From assembly GCA_031316115.1 (NCBI GenBank), contig JALDRC010000003.1, positions 186,001 to 250,000 of the forward strand: a DNA stretch of 64,000 nucleotides, given 5' to 3'. Shown here piece after piece: positions 16,775-26,042 of the stretch. The notes under the pieces were generated by a model. It searched no databases and was not told the origin of the DNA. It saw only the letters and a list, made by a program, of their open reading frames with translations. Source of the DNA: Nitrososphaeraceae archaeon (lineage in GTDB: Archaea > Thermoproteota > Nitrososphaeria > Nitrososphaerales > Nitrososphaeraceae). A program made the position numbers and the translations under genes. Each line of letters opens with the position of its first letter. The first letter of the stretch is position 1.

Positions 16775-18976
16775 TTATTCTTTGTCGATAAATTCATCTG
16801 GATTTGGTGGTTCTGGATTGAGCCCTTTTCGTTTTCTAATATCAGCAATTAAATTTTTAAAAACAGATTGAGGAACAGGTTGCCAGCTTTTAAAATATGT
16901 GCTCCACATAGCTTTTCCTGCGGTACCCCCTCTCATTGCTTCTGAAAGATCAAATGTTTCTGATGCTGGGACTTCTCCTTGCATAATAGCTATTACACCT
17001 TTCTGATCGACATTCAATAATTTTCCTCTTTTACCTGATAAGATACCAGCAACTGTACCTATTTGTTCCTGAGGACATTTCACTTCTATTCCTAATATTG
17101 GTTCTAGTAAAACAGGATCAGCTGTTAACATAGAACCCAACATGGCTCTTCTAGTTGCTGGCATTAATTGGGCCAAACCTCTATGTGCTGGGTCTTCATG
17201 AGGAACAAAGTGATTCAAAACGAATTTTACTCCTCTGAGTGTTTCACGTGCTAGCCCTCCGGAGTGAATAACATCATCAAAGCCTGACTTTATTGAATCC
17301 ATAGATTCTTGTATAAATTGAACACCTTTTGTTTCGTCTATTAACATGTTACCAGATGGATCTATAGCACTAACATTTCGAGCTTCTTCCGCGTTCCATC
17401 CTTTTTCTCTAAGGATCCTGGCGAGTTCTTTTTTATCCATATCTTCGCGTATTTGTCCTGTTTTTATCATCTCTATTATTTCGTCTTTGAGAGGTTCGAC
17501 TCGCATGAAAATTTTGTTATGTCTATTTGGAGACTTACTCATTATAGGTCCAGCGCGTGAGCGAATAGTTTCTCGATAATTGATCAAAGGTTGAGAAGTT
17601 GTAATTTGTAAACCTGCCTCTTGGATAAGGGATGTGGCTATTTCTAAATGCAGTACACCCATTCCGGCTAAAAGGGTTTCACCTGTTTCTTCATTTATTT
17701 TCACTATAAGATTTGGATCCTCAACAGTAATTCTTCTGAGCGCTTCTACAAGTTTAGGCAAATCTTTTGGATGTTTTGGTTCTACCGCTATGGTCACAAC
17801 TGGTTCTGAAACATATTTGATGGATTCGAAAGCTACAATATTCTTAACAGTAGACAAGGTTTCTCCCGCAACAGCATAATCCAAACCCAACAACGCCGGA
17901 ATATTTCCTGCAGGTAATACACTAACGATTTCCCTAGTATTACCCATGTAAATATTTACAGATTGTACTTTGCCAGATCTTTTTGCGTCAATAAGATATA
18001 TTTCATCTCCATCTTTAATTGTTCCAGAGAATAACCTACCTGTTGCTATTCTACCAGCCTGTGGATCAACGTTTATTGTAGTTACCATCATAACAGCAGG
18101 ACCCTTTTCATCACAGTTAACTAACGCTTTTCCAATATCAGAATTAAGATCCCCTGGCCATATTTTTGGAATTCTATATTTCTGGGCAACATGAGGAGGT
18201 GGATGATGTTGAACTACCATTCCAAGAACTGCATCATGAAGAGGTGCTCTTTCAGAAAGTTTTTTAATGTTATTAGGATCATCAGAAGTATAGGCGTCAT
18301 AAACATCTTTAAAGCTAAATCCTTTTTTTTGGGCTACTTTGAAATTAAAACCCCATCTATCTTTTGCAGATCCAAAAGCTACTGTGTTTCCTTGGATACT
18401 GACTTTCCATTTATCCTTAAGTTCAGGTTCAGCGTATAAATCTACAAGTTTGTTAAATTCTGCGATAATATTTGATAACCATTTTTGCATTGCGGGTGGA
18501 TCAAGACGGAGTTCTTTAACTAATCTATCAATTTTATTGATATACAAAACTGGTCTGACTCTTTCTTCAAGAGCTTGTCTTGTTACAGTTTCAGTTTGAG
18601 TCATGATACCCTCTACGGAATCTGATACTACAACTACCCCATCTATTGCACGTAGAGCACGGGTGACTCTACCAGTGAAATCTATGTGTCCAGGGGTATC
18701 TATCATATTTATGACATATTCTTTCCCCTCATGTTCATAAAAAAGAGTTACATTAGCCCCTCTAATGGTCATCTGTCTATTCTGTTCAAGCTTCATGGAA
18801 TCCAAAGCCAATGCTTGTCCTGCTACGGATGGAGAAATTATTCCTGATGCAGCCAAGAGACTATCGCTCATAGTTGTTTTACCATGATCAACATGGGCAA
18901 TAACACCAAAATTACGAATTTGGTCTTTATTATCAATTATCCTTACAATATCCTGTGTGGATTTAAATTTAGGCAT
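16775..18976 (-). CDS. fusA: Archaeal translation elongation factor 2
   Basis: This 733-residue GTPase drives ribosome translocation. The G motifs are clear: IAHVDHGKTT near residue 27, DTPGHIDF near 98 and NKIDR near 148. In domain IV, DPAHRGLAQLMPATRR carries His598 at the diphthamide position. The length equals the archaeal norm. A TATA-like TTTAATAAT lies about 35 bases upstream of the start, around 19007-19015. It is a housekeeping, probably single-gene transcript. Confidence 0.96.
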   Translation of the reverse strand: MPKFKSTQDIVRIIDNKDQIRNFGVIAHVDHGKTTMSDSLLAASGIISPSVAGQALALDSMKLEQNRQMTIRGANVTLFYEHEGKEYVINMIDTPGHIDFTGRVTRALRAIDGVVVVSDSVEGIMTQTETVTRQALEERVRPVLYINKIDRLVKELRLDPPAMQKWLSNIIAEFNKLVDLYAEPELKDKWKVSIQGNTVAFGSAKDRWGFNFKVAQKKGFSFKDVYDAYTSDDPNNIKKLSERAPLHDAVLGMVVQHHPPPHVAQKYRIPKIWPGDLNSDIGKALVNCDEKGPAVMMVTTINVDPQAGRIATGRLFSGTIKDGDEIYLIDAKRSGKVQSVNIYMGNTREIVSVLPAGNIPALLGLDYAVAGETLSTVKNIVAFESIKYVSEPVVTIAVEPKHPKDLPKLVEALRRITVEDPNLIVKINEETGETLLAGMGVLHLEIATSLIQEAGLQITTSQPLINYRETIRSRAGPIMSKSPNRHNKIFMRVEPLKDEIIEMIKTGQIREDMDKKELARILREKGWNAEEARNVSAIDPSGNMLIDETKGVQFIQESMDSIKSGFDDVIHSGGLARETLRGVKFVLNHFVPHEDPAHRGLAQLMPATRRAMLGSMLTADPVLLEPILGIEVKCPQEQIGTVAGILSGKRGKLLNVDQKGVIAIMQGEVPASETFDLSEAMRGGTAGKAMWSTYFKSWQPVPQSVFKNLIADIRKRKGLNPEPPNPDEFIDKE

Positions 18977-19601
18977 GATTAGACATAACCAAAAAAAATG
19001 AGCACGATTATTAAACCTTCCTTACTATATTGTTTTAGATTGGAAAAAAAGTCCAAAGTATGGAATACATCCTAGTAATATTAGATTAAATTATGGAATT
19101 TTATTAACAAAGAGTTAAGGGAAGTTTAAAATAAGGAGATATAATTTGAATGGTGAAATATATAATGTCCACTATCTCATTATTACAAAATTATTCTCTC
19201 ATATCTAATATTTGTATGAAATCTATAAATGCTGGATGCTCAATATGGCAAAATAAAATATCTTCAAAAACTAGGAAACTATCGTAATTGAATTTTTAAT
19301 TTCGCTAGTTTTTGTAGAATTTTAATATTTGATTATTTAACTATGGTAACTATGCTCTAAACTTTTTCGAACATGGAAAAGAGTAAATATTATTTGTAAC
19401 AAATATCATTGCTCAATAACATAAAAATTGATTAGATTTTTAACTGATTATTTTGATCAGAAGATGGTATTAAATTTATGTTGTGTGTCGATTGGTATAT
19501 TAGAGACAATTCTCCATTTTTTAGAAATAATTTATCTACCAGAGAAAAATTTTGAGTGTGAACAGACTTATATTACACCACATAAATAAGAATTTGATCC
19601 C
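18977..19601. other. 625-base divergent spacer between EF-2 and TrmB-like gene
   Basis: It holds the EF-2 promoter on the left and the TrmB-like promoter on the right. No coding frame is convincing. The only clear structure is the stem-loop at 19265-19314. Confidence 0.5.
19265..19314. other. Stem-loop, 10-bp perfect arms
   Basis: CAAAAACTAG (19265-19274) is mirrored by CTAGTTTTTG (19305-19314). Allowing one bulged G, the stem extends by GAAA/TTTC to about 14 pairs, with a loop of about 21 bases. It may be a structured RNA, a terminator-like element or a protein-binding palindrome; nothing adjacent identifies it. Confidence 0.5.
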
Positions 19602-20375
19602 ATGGATATAAGTGACAAGTCAAGAAAAGCAATGGAAACTCTTGGCTTGACTAGTTACGAAATTAAGGTATATTTAGCATTGTTAGAACACGGACCGTTA
19701 ACTGCTTCTGATATATCCAAAAAATCTGGAGTTCCGTATTCAAAAATATATGAGGTATTAAATCTATTAGAAGACAAAGTATGGTTGGAGTCAAATAGTT
19801 CAAGACCTCAAAAATTTTTTCCCAAGTCTCCTTCAACTGCACTTGAAGCCATAAGAATACAAAAAGAGAGTGATATAAAGTACAATGAAGACATAATTAG
19901 AAACGAATTGATGCCAATATATCAAAAAAGCGGAGTAAGAGAAAAACCGGAAATATGGGTTGTAAGAGGATTCTATAATATAGCTACCAAAGTTAATGAG
20001 ATTATTCAGACGAGTCAGAAGGAACTTCTAATCGCTTTGCCACAAATAGCTCAAGAAATTGCAAAACCATTACAACCTCTCCTTAGAACATTATATGATA
20101 AGGGAATCAAAATAATAGTATTAGTATCTGAAGGTACCAATATCGAAATAATAAAATCCATATCTAGAATAGCTGAGGTACGGATTAAAGAAAATATGTT
20201 TGGAGGAGGGGTTATCGGTGATGAAAAACAAGTCTTGATATTATTAGGTGAAGAAAGGAGTGAAAAAGGTGGATTCGAACCAATAGCTATTTGGGCAGAA
20301 CACCCAGGATTAGCTGGATATGCAAAAGATTATTTTCAATACTTGTGGAATGATGCTCAAACCAAAGAAATCTAA
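19602..20375 (+). CDS. TrmB-family transcriptional regulator
   Basis: This 257-residue protein has a winged helix-turn-helix at about residues 8-75 (LGLTSYEIKVYLALLEHGPL, ASDISKKSGVPYSKIYEVLNLLE). It is followed by the TrmB-type effector part beginning EIWVVRGFYNIATKVNEIIQ. The family regulates sugar or central metabolism genes in archaea, often as effector-dependent repressors or activators. The target is not evident from neighbours. The ATG at 19602 is preceded by a 625-base spacer, so the gene is monocistronic. Confidence 0.88.
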   Translation: MDISDKSRKAMETLGLTSYEIKVYLALLEHGPLTASDISKKSGVPYSKIYEVLNLLEDKVWLESNSSRPQKFFPKSPSTALEAIRIQKESDIKYNEDIIRNELMPIYQKSGVREKPEIWVVRGFYNIATKVNEIIQTSQKELLIALPQIAQEIAKPLQPLLRTLYDKGIKIIVLVSEGTNIEIIKSISRIAEVRIKENMFGGGVIGDEKQVLILLGEERSEKGGFEPIAIWAEHPGLAGYAKDYFQYLWNDAQTKEI

Positions 20376-20471
20376 TTGTGAAAAATGCAAAATTCATTTT
20401 TTAAGCTATCATAACAATCAATATATCTATACAGTAAGTTAAATTTTTATTTTATTGTATAGTGTGGATGT

Positions 20472-20542
20472 TGGCAAACGATGACGAAACTAGCCCTTCT
20501 GATGAATAACAATGATGTAGATCTTGAGTTTGGAGTTTGCCA
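20472..20542 (+). ncRNA. Candidate stem-closed small RNA after the TrmB-like gene
   Basis: TGGCAAAC (20472-20479) pairs with GTTTGCCA (20535-20542). Alternatively, CAAAC (20475-20479) pairs with GTTTG at 20528-20532, enclosing box-like elements: a C-like ATGACGA (20481-20487), a D'-like CTGA (20499-20502), a C'-like ATGATGT (20512-20518) and a D-like TTGA (20524-20527). The order is that of archaeal C/D sRNAs, but one box is off-consensus and one guide interval is very short, so this is tentative. Confidence 0.22.
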
Positions 20543-20606
20543 TATTCGATAATGGTTATATTAGGTAAATATCCATCTAAATCTTGTTGTGAATATATAA
20601 ATAGAT

Positions 20607-21677
20607 TTAAAGATTTCTTTGACCGTTAACAAACTCGACAAAGTTTTCCTTCGCTTTTGTGTACGGCATTTGAATAGGTGGATGTTTGAAACAATATGCT
20701 GAAACACTTTCTAGTGATCCAGATATTCCTCTATCGAGTGCAATTTTAGTTGCACGTATTGCATCAATCATTATACCTGCACTATTATAAGCGTCGGCAA
20801 CTCTCAACTTTAGATCTAATTCTATCGGAATATTTCCAAATTTCTTTCCACGTATGCTGATATAACACACTTTATCGTTCCTAAGAGAATCTACATAGTC
20901 TGAAGGTCCTATTCGCATAGGGATATTGTAAGGAGACATAGCTTCTACCGCGCTTGTTTTGCTGATTCTTTTATCTTCTAGACGATCCGTATCAAGCATG
21001 TTATAAAAATCCATATCACCTCCTATATTCAATTGATAGGTCGAATCAACTTTAACACCTCTATCAATAAATAACTTTACTAAAGTTTTGTGGACAACCG
21101 TGGCACCTACTTGACTCATGATATCATCACCTGCACAAACAATATTTTTATTTCTAAATGCTGTATCCCATTTAGATTCTGAAGCGATAAAAACAGGTAT
21201 GGCATTTATAAAAGAAACCCCGGCATCAAGACATTGTTCTGTATAATATTTTGTTGCCTCTCTGCTTCCTACTGGCAAGTAATTTAGGAGAACATGGGTA
21301 TTAGTATTCTTTAAAATATTTGCCACGTCTGCTACAGGTTCTTGTGAAATACGAATTTTCTCGGATAAATGTTTACCGACTCCATCTAAAACCTTCCCTT
21401 TGGCTACTTTAACATTCAAATTATCTATTTGGATTATATTCATTGCGTTATTAGGTTCAGAAAAAATCGCTTTCGATATATCTAATCCTACTTTTGAAGC
21501 AGATACATCGAAGGCTGCAACAAATTCGATATCCTCAGGAGTATAACCGGCCAAATTATATGCGGTTAATCCTGTTGAATCTTTTTCCTTCATCGATTTA
21601 TAGTATTGTATACCCTGTATAATGGCTGAAGCACAATTTCCTACTCCAGCAATTGCGACTCTAATTTTTTCTGACAT
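20607..21677 (-). CDS. Myo-inositol-1-phosphate synthase
   Basis: This 356-residue NAD-dependent enzyme converts glucose-6-phosphate to inositol-1-phosphate, the source of the archaeal phospholipid head group and of inositol solutes. Seen are the Rossmann motif VAIAGVGNCASAIIQGI at the N terminus, NYLPVGS, and the catalytic-region segments CAGDDIMSQVGATVVHKTL and NIGGDMDFYNML. Length fits the short archaeal form. AAGGGATG around the start gives a Shine-Dalgarno-like site, and a TATA-like ATATATAAA lies about 35 bases upstream. Confidence 0.92.
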   Translation of the reverse strand: MSEKIRVAIAGVGNCASAIIQGIQYYKSMKEKDSTGLTAYNLAGYTPEDIEFVAAFDVSASKVGLDISKAIFSEPNNAMNIIQIDNLNVKVAKGKVLDGVGKHLSEKIRISQEPVADVANILKNTNTHVLLNYLPVGSREATKYYTEQCLDAGVSFINAIPVFIASESKWDTAFRNKNIVCAGDDIMSQVGATVVHKTLVKLFIDRGVKVDSTYQLNIGGDMDFYNMLDTDRLEDKRISKTSAVEAMSPYNIPMRIGPSDYVDSLRNDKVCYISIRGKKFGNIPIELDLKLRVADAYNSAGIMIDAIRATKIALDRGISGSLESVSAYCFKHPPIQMPYTKAKENFVEFVNGQRNL

Positions 21678-23159
21678 CCCTTTTAAATAACGTGATCAAT
21701 GGTTCATTTATATATTTTTAAATATCCTCAAATATCCTATCCATTAAATTTTTTTTGATATGCCACTATTTGAGGGAAATAAGTAAAAAAGGCAATATCA
21801 AAGGGAGAATTATCGTGAAGTGAATTATTAAAATATATTCCTTATATTAGGTATGAAGAGAGTTAATTATTCCATGGTAGAAAATACCTCATTAAATCTT
21901 TGGAGATAAAATATTTATTATAAAGACAAATTATCATATGGGTTTTAATCCCGAAGGATAATTAGAGTAATTTTAATTTGTTTTGATATTTTTTTGCAAC
22001 TAGAAGAACTTTAAACTAAAACACGATTTACATTATTAGTAGATTTATGCGAGAAAATTGTTCAAATGCTCAAAAAAATCGTTATTTTATGTTACTCCAA
22101 TATCGGTGACATCAAATTCATATCTATTTATAAATTCTATTTCTACTTTCAACAAAATGTTAATAATGATGAATTATTCCAAAATTTAACAAGCTATGAA
22201 GCGAAGCACTAGAGCAACCTCTTTTTTCATATCAAAAAATTTTACAAGATTATATGAATTTTATATGATTGAAATAGTTTTGTTAAATGAGATTTGAAAT
22301 TTTACTTGTATGTTAAAATTGATATATCAAAGTTTAGCTTTGACGAGATATTGGGAAAATTTCAATTATTTAGTAATTTATCAAAATTGATATCACTATA
22401 TTTAAGTTCATTAAAAGTATTTGTAAATATATGTTCTATTGCTAATCTTTGACTATGAGATTATTTCCTCTAAATAACAAGTATTTATAGAAATGCATTC
22501 TTGTTTTGTATTAGGGCTTTAATTTGAGATGAACAATAATATATCTGTTTCACAGACATTATTTAAAGATCAGGATAGAAATCTTGTAGTAATTAAGAAC
22601 TAAATTAATTTATCATTAGATTAATTGTAATATTACAAGGACATAAAAGCACCGTAATTAATGGATAGATGAAATTCTATATTTCATATTACTAATCGGC
22701 CTTGCTGATTGTGGATTTGTTTTGAAATTATTGATCCAATTATGTATTTAATACATATTATAGAAAAGTTACATGTTTGTGATATTGGATTTTCTCACAT
22801 TTGTTATCTAGGTATAAAAAAACATTAAATGTTAACTGCCAGAACAATCCGATATCCTTTAGCTATTTAACTTTATAAAGTTCAAAAAAGCAGTTTCTTT
22901 CAACATTAGATAAGATCCTTATCTAATGGATATTTGAGTATTTTAATGGCATAATTGAACATTTTGATTATTTCGATCAATGTCAAGAATAATAATTGTA
23001 AGCCACAAAATAACCATGTACACAAATAATATGAAACTATTTTTGGAGCATTATGATAACATTAATAACAAGCATTTTCTAATGAAAATTATTATTTTTT
23101 ATATAACTTTAACTCTATACGACCTAAAATTATATTTTGATCTACAAAGAATTCTTATA
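21678..23159. other. 1.48-kb AT-rich spacer without a convincing gene
   Basis: This is the longest gap in the window. Only its left end is explained, by the inositol-phosphate synthase promoter. One 71-codon forward frame near the right end runs into the winged-helix gene and looks like chance. Structures seen are a TCAAAG-TTTAG-CTTTGA hairpin (22327-22343) and a perfect 9-bp palindrome (22906-22926). It could hold an unannotated non-coding RNA or an eroded locus. Confidence 0.5.
22906..22926. repeat. Perfect inverted repeat TTAGATAAG-ATC-CTTATCTAA
   Basis: Nine-base arms separated by three bases, with no mismatch. It lies in the long spacer about 230 bases beyond the end of the winged-helix gene. 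It could be a regulator site or a short hairpin. Confidence 0.6.
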
Positions 23160-23489
23160 CTATCTCACACTAAGATCAACATCATTTTCATCTAGAGTAA
23201 ATGTTACGGTTTTTAACCTGCTTTTGTAAAAAATATTTTTTTTACCTTTAGAATTGATATTGATTTTATCAATTAAAACAACATCCATAAGTTCCAATTT
23301 TTTAATCCTTTTATAGATAGTACTCAAAGGAACATTTGTTTCATGATGTATTTGATAAATTGTTTTGGATGACTTCATTATTGATAAAATAATTTTATAT
23401 GTTTGATTCTGAATGAGGTTTTTTAAAAAAGTTATTTGTAGATTTTTTTCAATTTCCCAATTTTTTGTTACCTCGTATCTTGTTAACAT
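23160..23489 (-). CDS. Small winged-helix DNA-binding protein
   Basis: This 109-residue protein contains one HTH (about residues 30-75): LIQNQTYKIILSIMKSSKTI, then QIHHETNVPLSTIYKRIKKLE with a typical recognition helix, then a basic wing (INSKGKKNIFYKS). It resembles ArsR/MarR-like archaeal regulators and is not a DtxR protein, because no metal-binding domain is present. It lies 60 bases downstream of the FTR1-type permease but has its own promoter with two DtxR-like boxes just before the start codon, so it appears to share the iron control of its neighbour. Confidence 0.7.
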   Translation of the reverse strand: MLTRYEVTKNWEIEKNLQITFLKNLIQNQTYKIILSIMKSSKTIYQIHHETNVPLSTIYKRIKKLELMDVVLIDKININSKGKKNIFYKSRLKTVTFTLDENDVDLSVR

Positions 23490-23491
23490 AA

Positions 23492-23519
23492 TTAGGCTGA
23501 ACTAATTAGGGTAGACTAA
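23492..23519 (-). promoter_or_regulatory. Two tandem DtxR-like boxes in the winged-helix promoter
   Basis: Two adjacent 14-base sites, TTAGGCTGAACTAA (23492-23505) and TTAGGGTAGACTAA (23506-23519), share TTAGG-N5-CTAA. They lie between a TATA-like TAATATATAAAT (23517-23528) and the start codon (23487-23489), across the expected transcription start, which is a repressor position. They resemble half-sites of DtxR/IdeR iron operators and the box before the permease gene. Confidence 0.6.
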
Positions 23520-23549
23520 TATATAAATGTTGGTCAAGATATAAACTAG

Positions 23550-25973
23550 TTATTTCTTTTGAAAATCAGACATTGATTTTCTGGAAGATTCAATCATTTT
23601 CTTCTTTCTAGGTTGAATAACAAGAATATACAGAGAACCAACAAGATATACTGATAATAAAATAAGTTGTGCTACAACGCTCTCCAAAGTTGGATGTATT
23701 CCAGTCATGGTTGCAAGATTTACATCTAACCTCGGAATGACTCCGAATAAATGAGTAGTAGGAATATATCCTACTTCTTGAAATTCACGTATTGCATTTC
23801 CTAAGAATGTAATAGACATGTAAGCACCTATTCCCATTGTAACGCCAAAAAGTACCCGTAATGGTAGTCTTTTACCTAATCTGTTTACGATAAATGCTAT
23901 TGAAATTATAACTACTAATCCAGCTATCAGACCTGCTATAATAAATAATTCCATATGTTTTGCAAAAGAAAACATCGCTTGATAAAAGAGAACTGTTTCA
24001 AAACCTTCTCGATAAACGGTGAAGAATGCAAGCAATACAAAAACCATTGCACTACCAGTTGCAGTAGCCTTCCAAACCTTGGATTTGACAAATTCAATCC
24101 ATTTTTTCGTTTCAATTTTGTTAAGTACCCAGAAACTCACCCAAAATAAAACAGCTACTGCGGAGATTCCAGCAATTGCTTCTATAAGTTCTTTACTTAC
24201 TCCAGAGATTTCTATAAGAAACTGAGCTATGAACCATGTTATTGCAGTGGCACCTGCAGCAATTATAATCCCAAAATACACATGTCGTTTAAACCGATCG
24301 TTTCTTGAAGCTTCTAAATAAGTAGTTATAGCTCCTATGATTAATGCAGATTCTAATCCTTCCCTGAATATAAGGGAAAATGACGCGGTAAAAGCGATAC
24401 CTGGTGCAATAGATCCTACTCCTGACACGAGAATCTCTGATTCATCAAGCCCTTTTCGAATTTCGTAAATTGTATTTGAAATTTTTTCAGGGGATTCTCT
24501 TTGTTCAATTAGGTTTCTAAGCTCGGCAAACTTTATTTCCATTTCTAAAGTGAAATCCGGATCTATTGGTCTAAGAGGTAACTCAATTTTCTCATAACTA
24601 TCAAGATAAGCAGATCGAGAGATCGCCAAAGCATCATCGTATTGCTCATTTTTATATAAATTTAGTACTTTTTCTAAGTTTATTCTGATTTGATCTATAT
24701 CACTTCTTACTCCTTGTTGGGTACTTGCATCTGAGTCGCCAATAACTTTTCGTTCTCCTTGGAACGTACCAAATCCCTTCTTTAATAAATCAATATCTGC
24801 CAAGTTTTTCGCCTCATTATTTTTGGAATTCAACATCCTATTATTTGAAGAAATTGATTTATCATTTTGTAATAATAATTCGGCTTTATCTATTTTGTCC
24901 ATTACATTGGTTACAAACAATTCTATGTTCTGTGGAGATTCATTCCCTTTTATTAATTCACGAAGATTTTCTCTGAGACTTAATTCTATGTCGACCATTA
25001 ATTTTGGATTTTTTTCTTCTAGCGGTGCCTCCAGAAATTCATAATTATCAAGGTATGCGGATATTACTAGTTTATCTGCTTGTTTGTAATCACTGTTATG
25101 AATGTTAACTAAAGCTTGTTGTATTAGTGAACGGATGTTTGAAAAATATTTTTCATATACATTGGCTTTATTCGAATTTATTTTATTATTTGATAAATTA
25201 ATTAATTTATCTTCCAATGAATCAAGTGTTGATGATAGTGATGGTAAGTCTTTATTTTTTAAATGTTTTTCAGCATTGGAAAACAATGACAAAATTGAGT
25301 TTTTGTCTTCATTGGATATATCTGAGATCCTAATAAATAGTTCTTTTGATTTGTTTAACAGTCCTGCAATATTTTCATACTGCATATTGATTTCAGACGA
25401 ATGGAGTTTTGGAAGATCATTTGATATATTTATTACATCTCGCAATAGTACTAGAGAACCCTGAAGAAGAAAATAACTAGAATCTAGATTTTCGGCAGTA
25501 ATTAATTTATCAATAAATGCTCTTATATCATTACGAATTTCAACAATAATTTTATCAACTATATCCTTTTGATTGTTATTAAAATTGGTCAAATACATTG
25601 GTAAATCAGTTATCTGGCTTTCTAGCTTGAGAGATAGAGATGGATCAACTGAATTCAATTGTTCTTTTATTGTTGGAAAAATGTTTTTATGAGGTACATA
25701 AGAATGAATGAATGCATTATTTATTTTTCCGGAATCCAGATTTTTACTAGCTAGTTCTATGTATGTATCTATTCGTTGGAGATTAACAAATACCATAAAT
25801 TTCTCCTGTAAATTTGTTTCCTGGGTATTCTGGTCTGAGAGACTACTTGTATTTTTATCAACTTGAGAATAAACAGAAGAATATGAAAAAGAGAGAATTA
25901 CAGATACCATAATAAGGCATATCGATAAATTCGACATATTTTTTAACCCTAGATTATGTTTATGACTTTCCAT
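23550..25973 (-). CDS. FTR1-family iron permease with large triplicated ectodomain
   Basis: This 807-residue protein begins with a signal or anchor segment (about residues 14-36), followed by some 480 residues of extracellular helical sequence. The C-terminal third is a seven-helix-like permease with both REGxE iron-binding motifs: FREGLESALIIGA (Arg near 536) and YREGFETVLFYQA (near 654). FTR1/EfeU proteins import oxidised iron across the membrane. The ectodomain has three related blocks, each with a Y-x-(4-8)-P-N/D-P pattern (AYLDNYEFLEAPL, AYLDSYEKIELPL, AFIHSYVPHK). No multicopper oxidase is adjacent. A DtxR-like box sits at its promoter. Confidence 0.9.
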   Translation of the reverse strand: MESHKHNLGLKNMSNLSICLIMVSVILSFSYSSVYSQVDKNTSSLSDQNTQETNLQEKFMVFVNLQRIDTYIELASKNLDSGKINNAFIHSYVPHKNIFPTIKEQLNSVDPSLSLKLESQITDLPMYLTNFNNNQKDIVDKIIVEIRNDIRAFIDKLITAENLDSSYFLLQGSLVLLRDVINISNDLPKLHSSEINMQYENIAGLLNKSKELFIRISDISNEDKNSILSLFSNAEKHLKNKDLPSLSSTLDSLEDKLINLSNNKINSNKANVYEKYFSNIRSLIQQALVNIHNSDYKQADKLVISAYLDNYEFLEAPLEEKNPKLMVDIELSLRENLRELIKGNESPQNIELFVTNVMDKIDKAELLLQNDKSISSNNRMLNSKNNEAKNLADIDLLKKGFGTFQGERKVIGDSDASTQQGVRSDIDQIRINLEKVLNLYKNEQYDDALAISRSAYLDSYEKIELPLRPIDPDFTLEMEIKFAELRNLIEQRESPEKISNTIYEIRKGLDESEILVSGVGSIAPGIAFTASFSLIFREGLESALIIGAITTYLEASRNDRFKRHVYFGIIIAAGATAITWFIAQFLIEISGVSKELIEAIAGISAVAVLFWVSFWVLNKIETKKWIEFVKSKVWKATATGSAMVFVLLAFFTVYREGFETVLFYQAMFSFAKHMELFIIAGLIAGLVVIISIAFIVNRLGKRLPLRVLFGVTMGIGAYMSITFLGNAIREFQEVGYIPTTHLFGVIPRLDVNLATMTGIHPTLESVVAQLILLSVYLVGSLYILVIQPRKKKMIESSRKSMSDFQKK

Positions 25974-26005
25974 ATTTCTTTATCAGTCTCTGTTTTGTAA
26001 AGATA

Positions 26006-26019
26006 TTAGGTTATCCTAA
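26006..26019 (-). promoter_or_regulatory. DtxR-like operator box upstream of the FTR1-type permease
   Basis: TTAGGTTATCCTAA is an inverted repeat (TTAGG-TTAT-CCTAA) that differs by one base from the first 14 bases of the DtxR consensus TTAGGTTAGCCTAACCTAA. It sits about 25 bases downstream of a TATA-like TATTTAAATATA (26031-26042), over the expected transcription start and 33 bases before the ATG. Iron-dependent repression is inferred. Confidence 0.65.
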
Positions 26020-26042
26020 CTATTTAGCTCTATTTAAATATA

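Noticed and set aside
22980-23195. 71-codon forward frame in the long spacer
   Set aside because: Very AT-rich, overlaps the end of the winged-helix gene, has no motif and no promoter-like element at the right distance.
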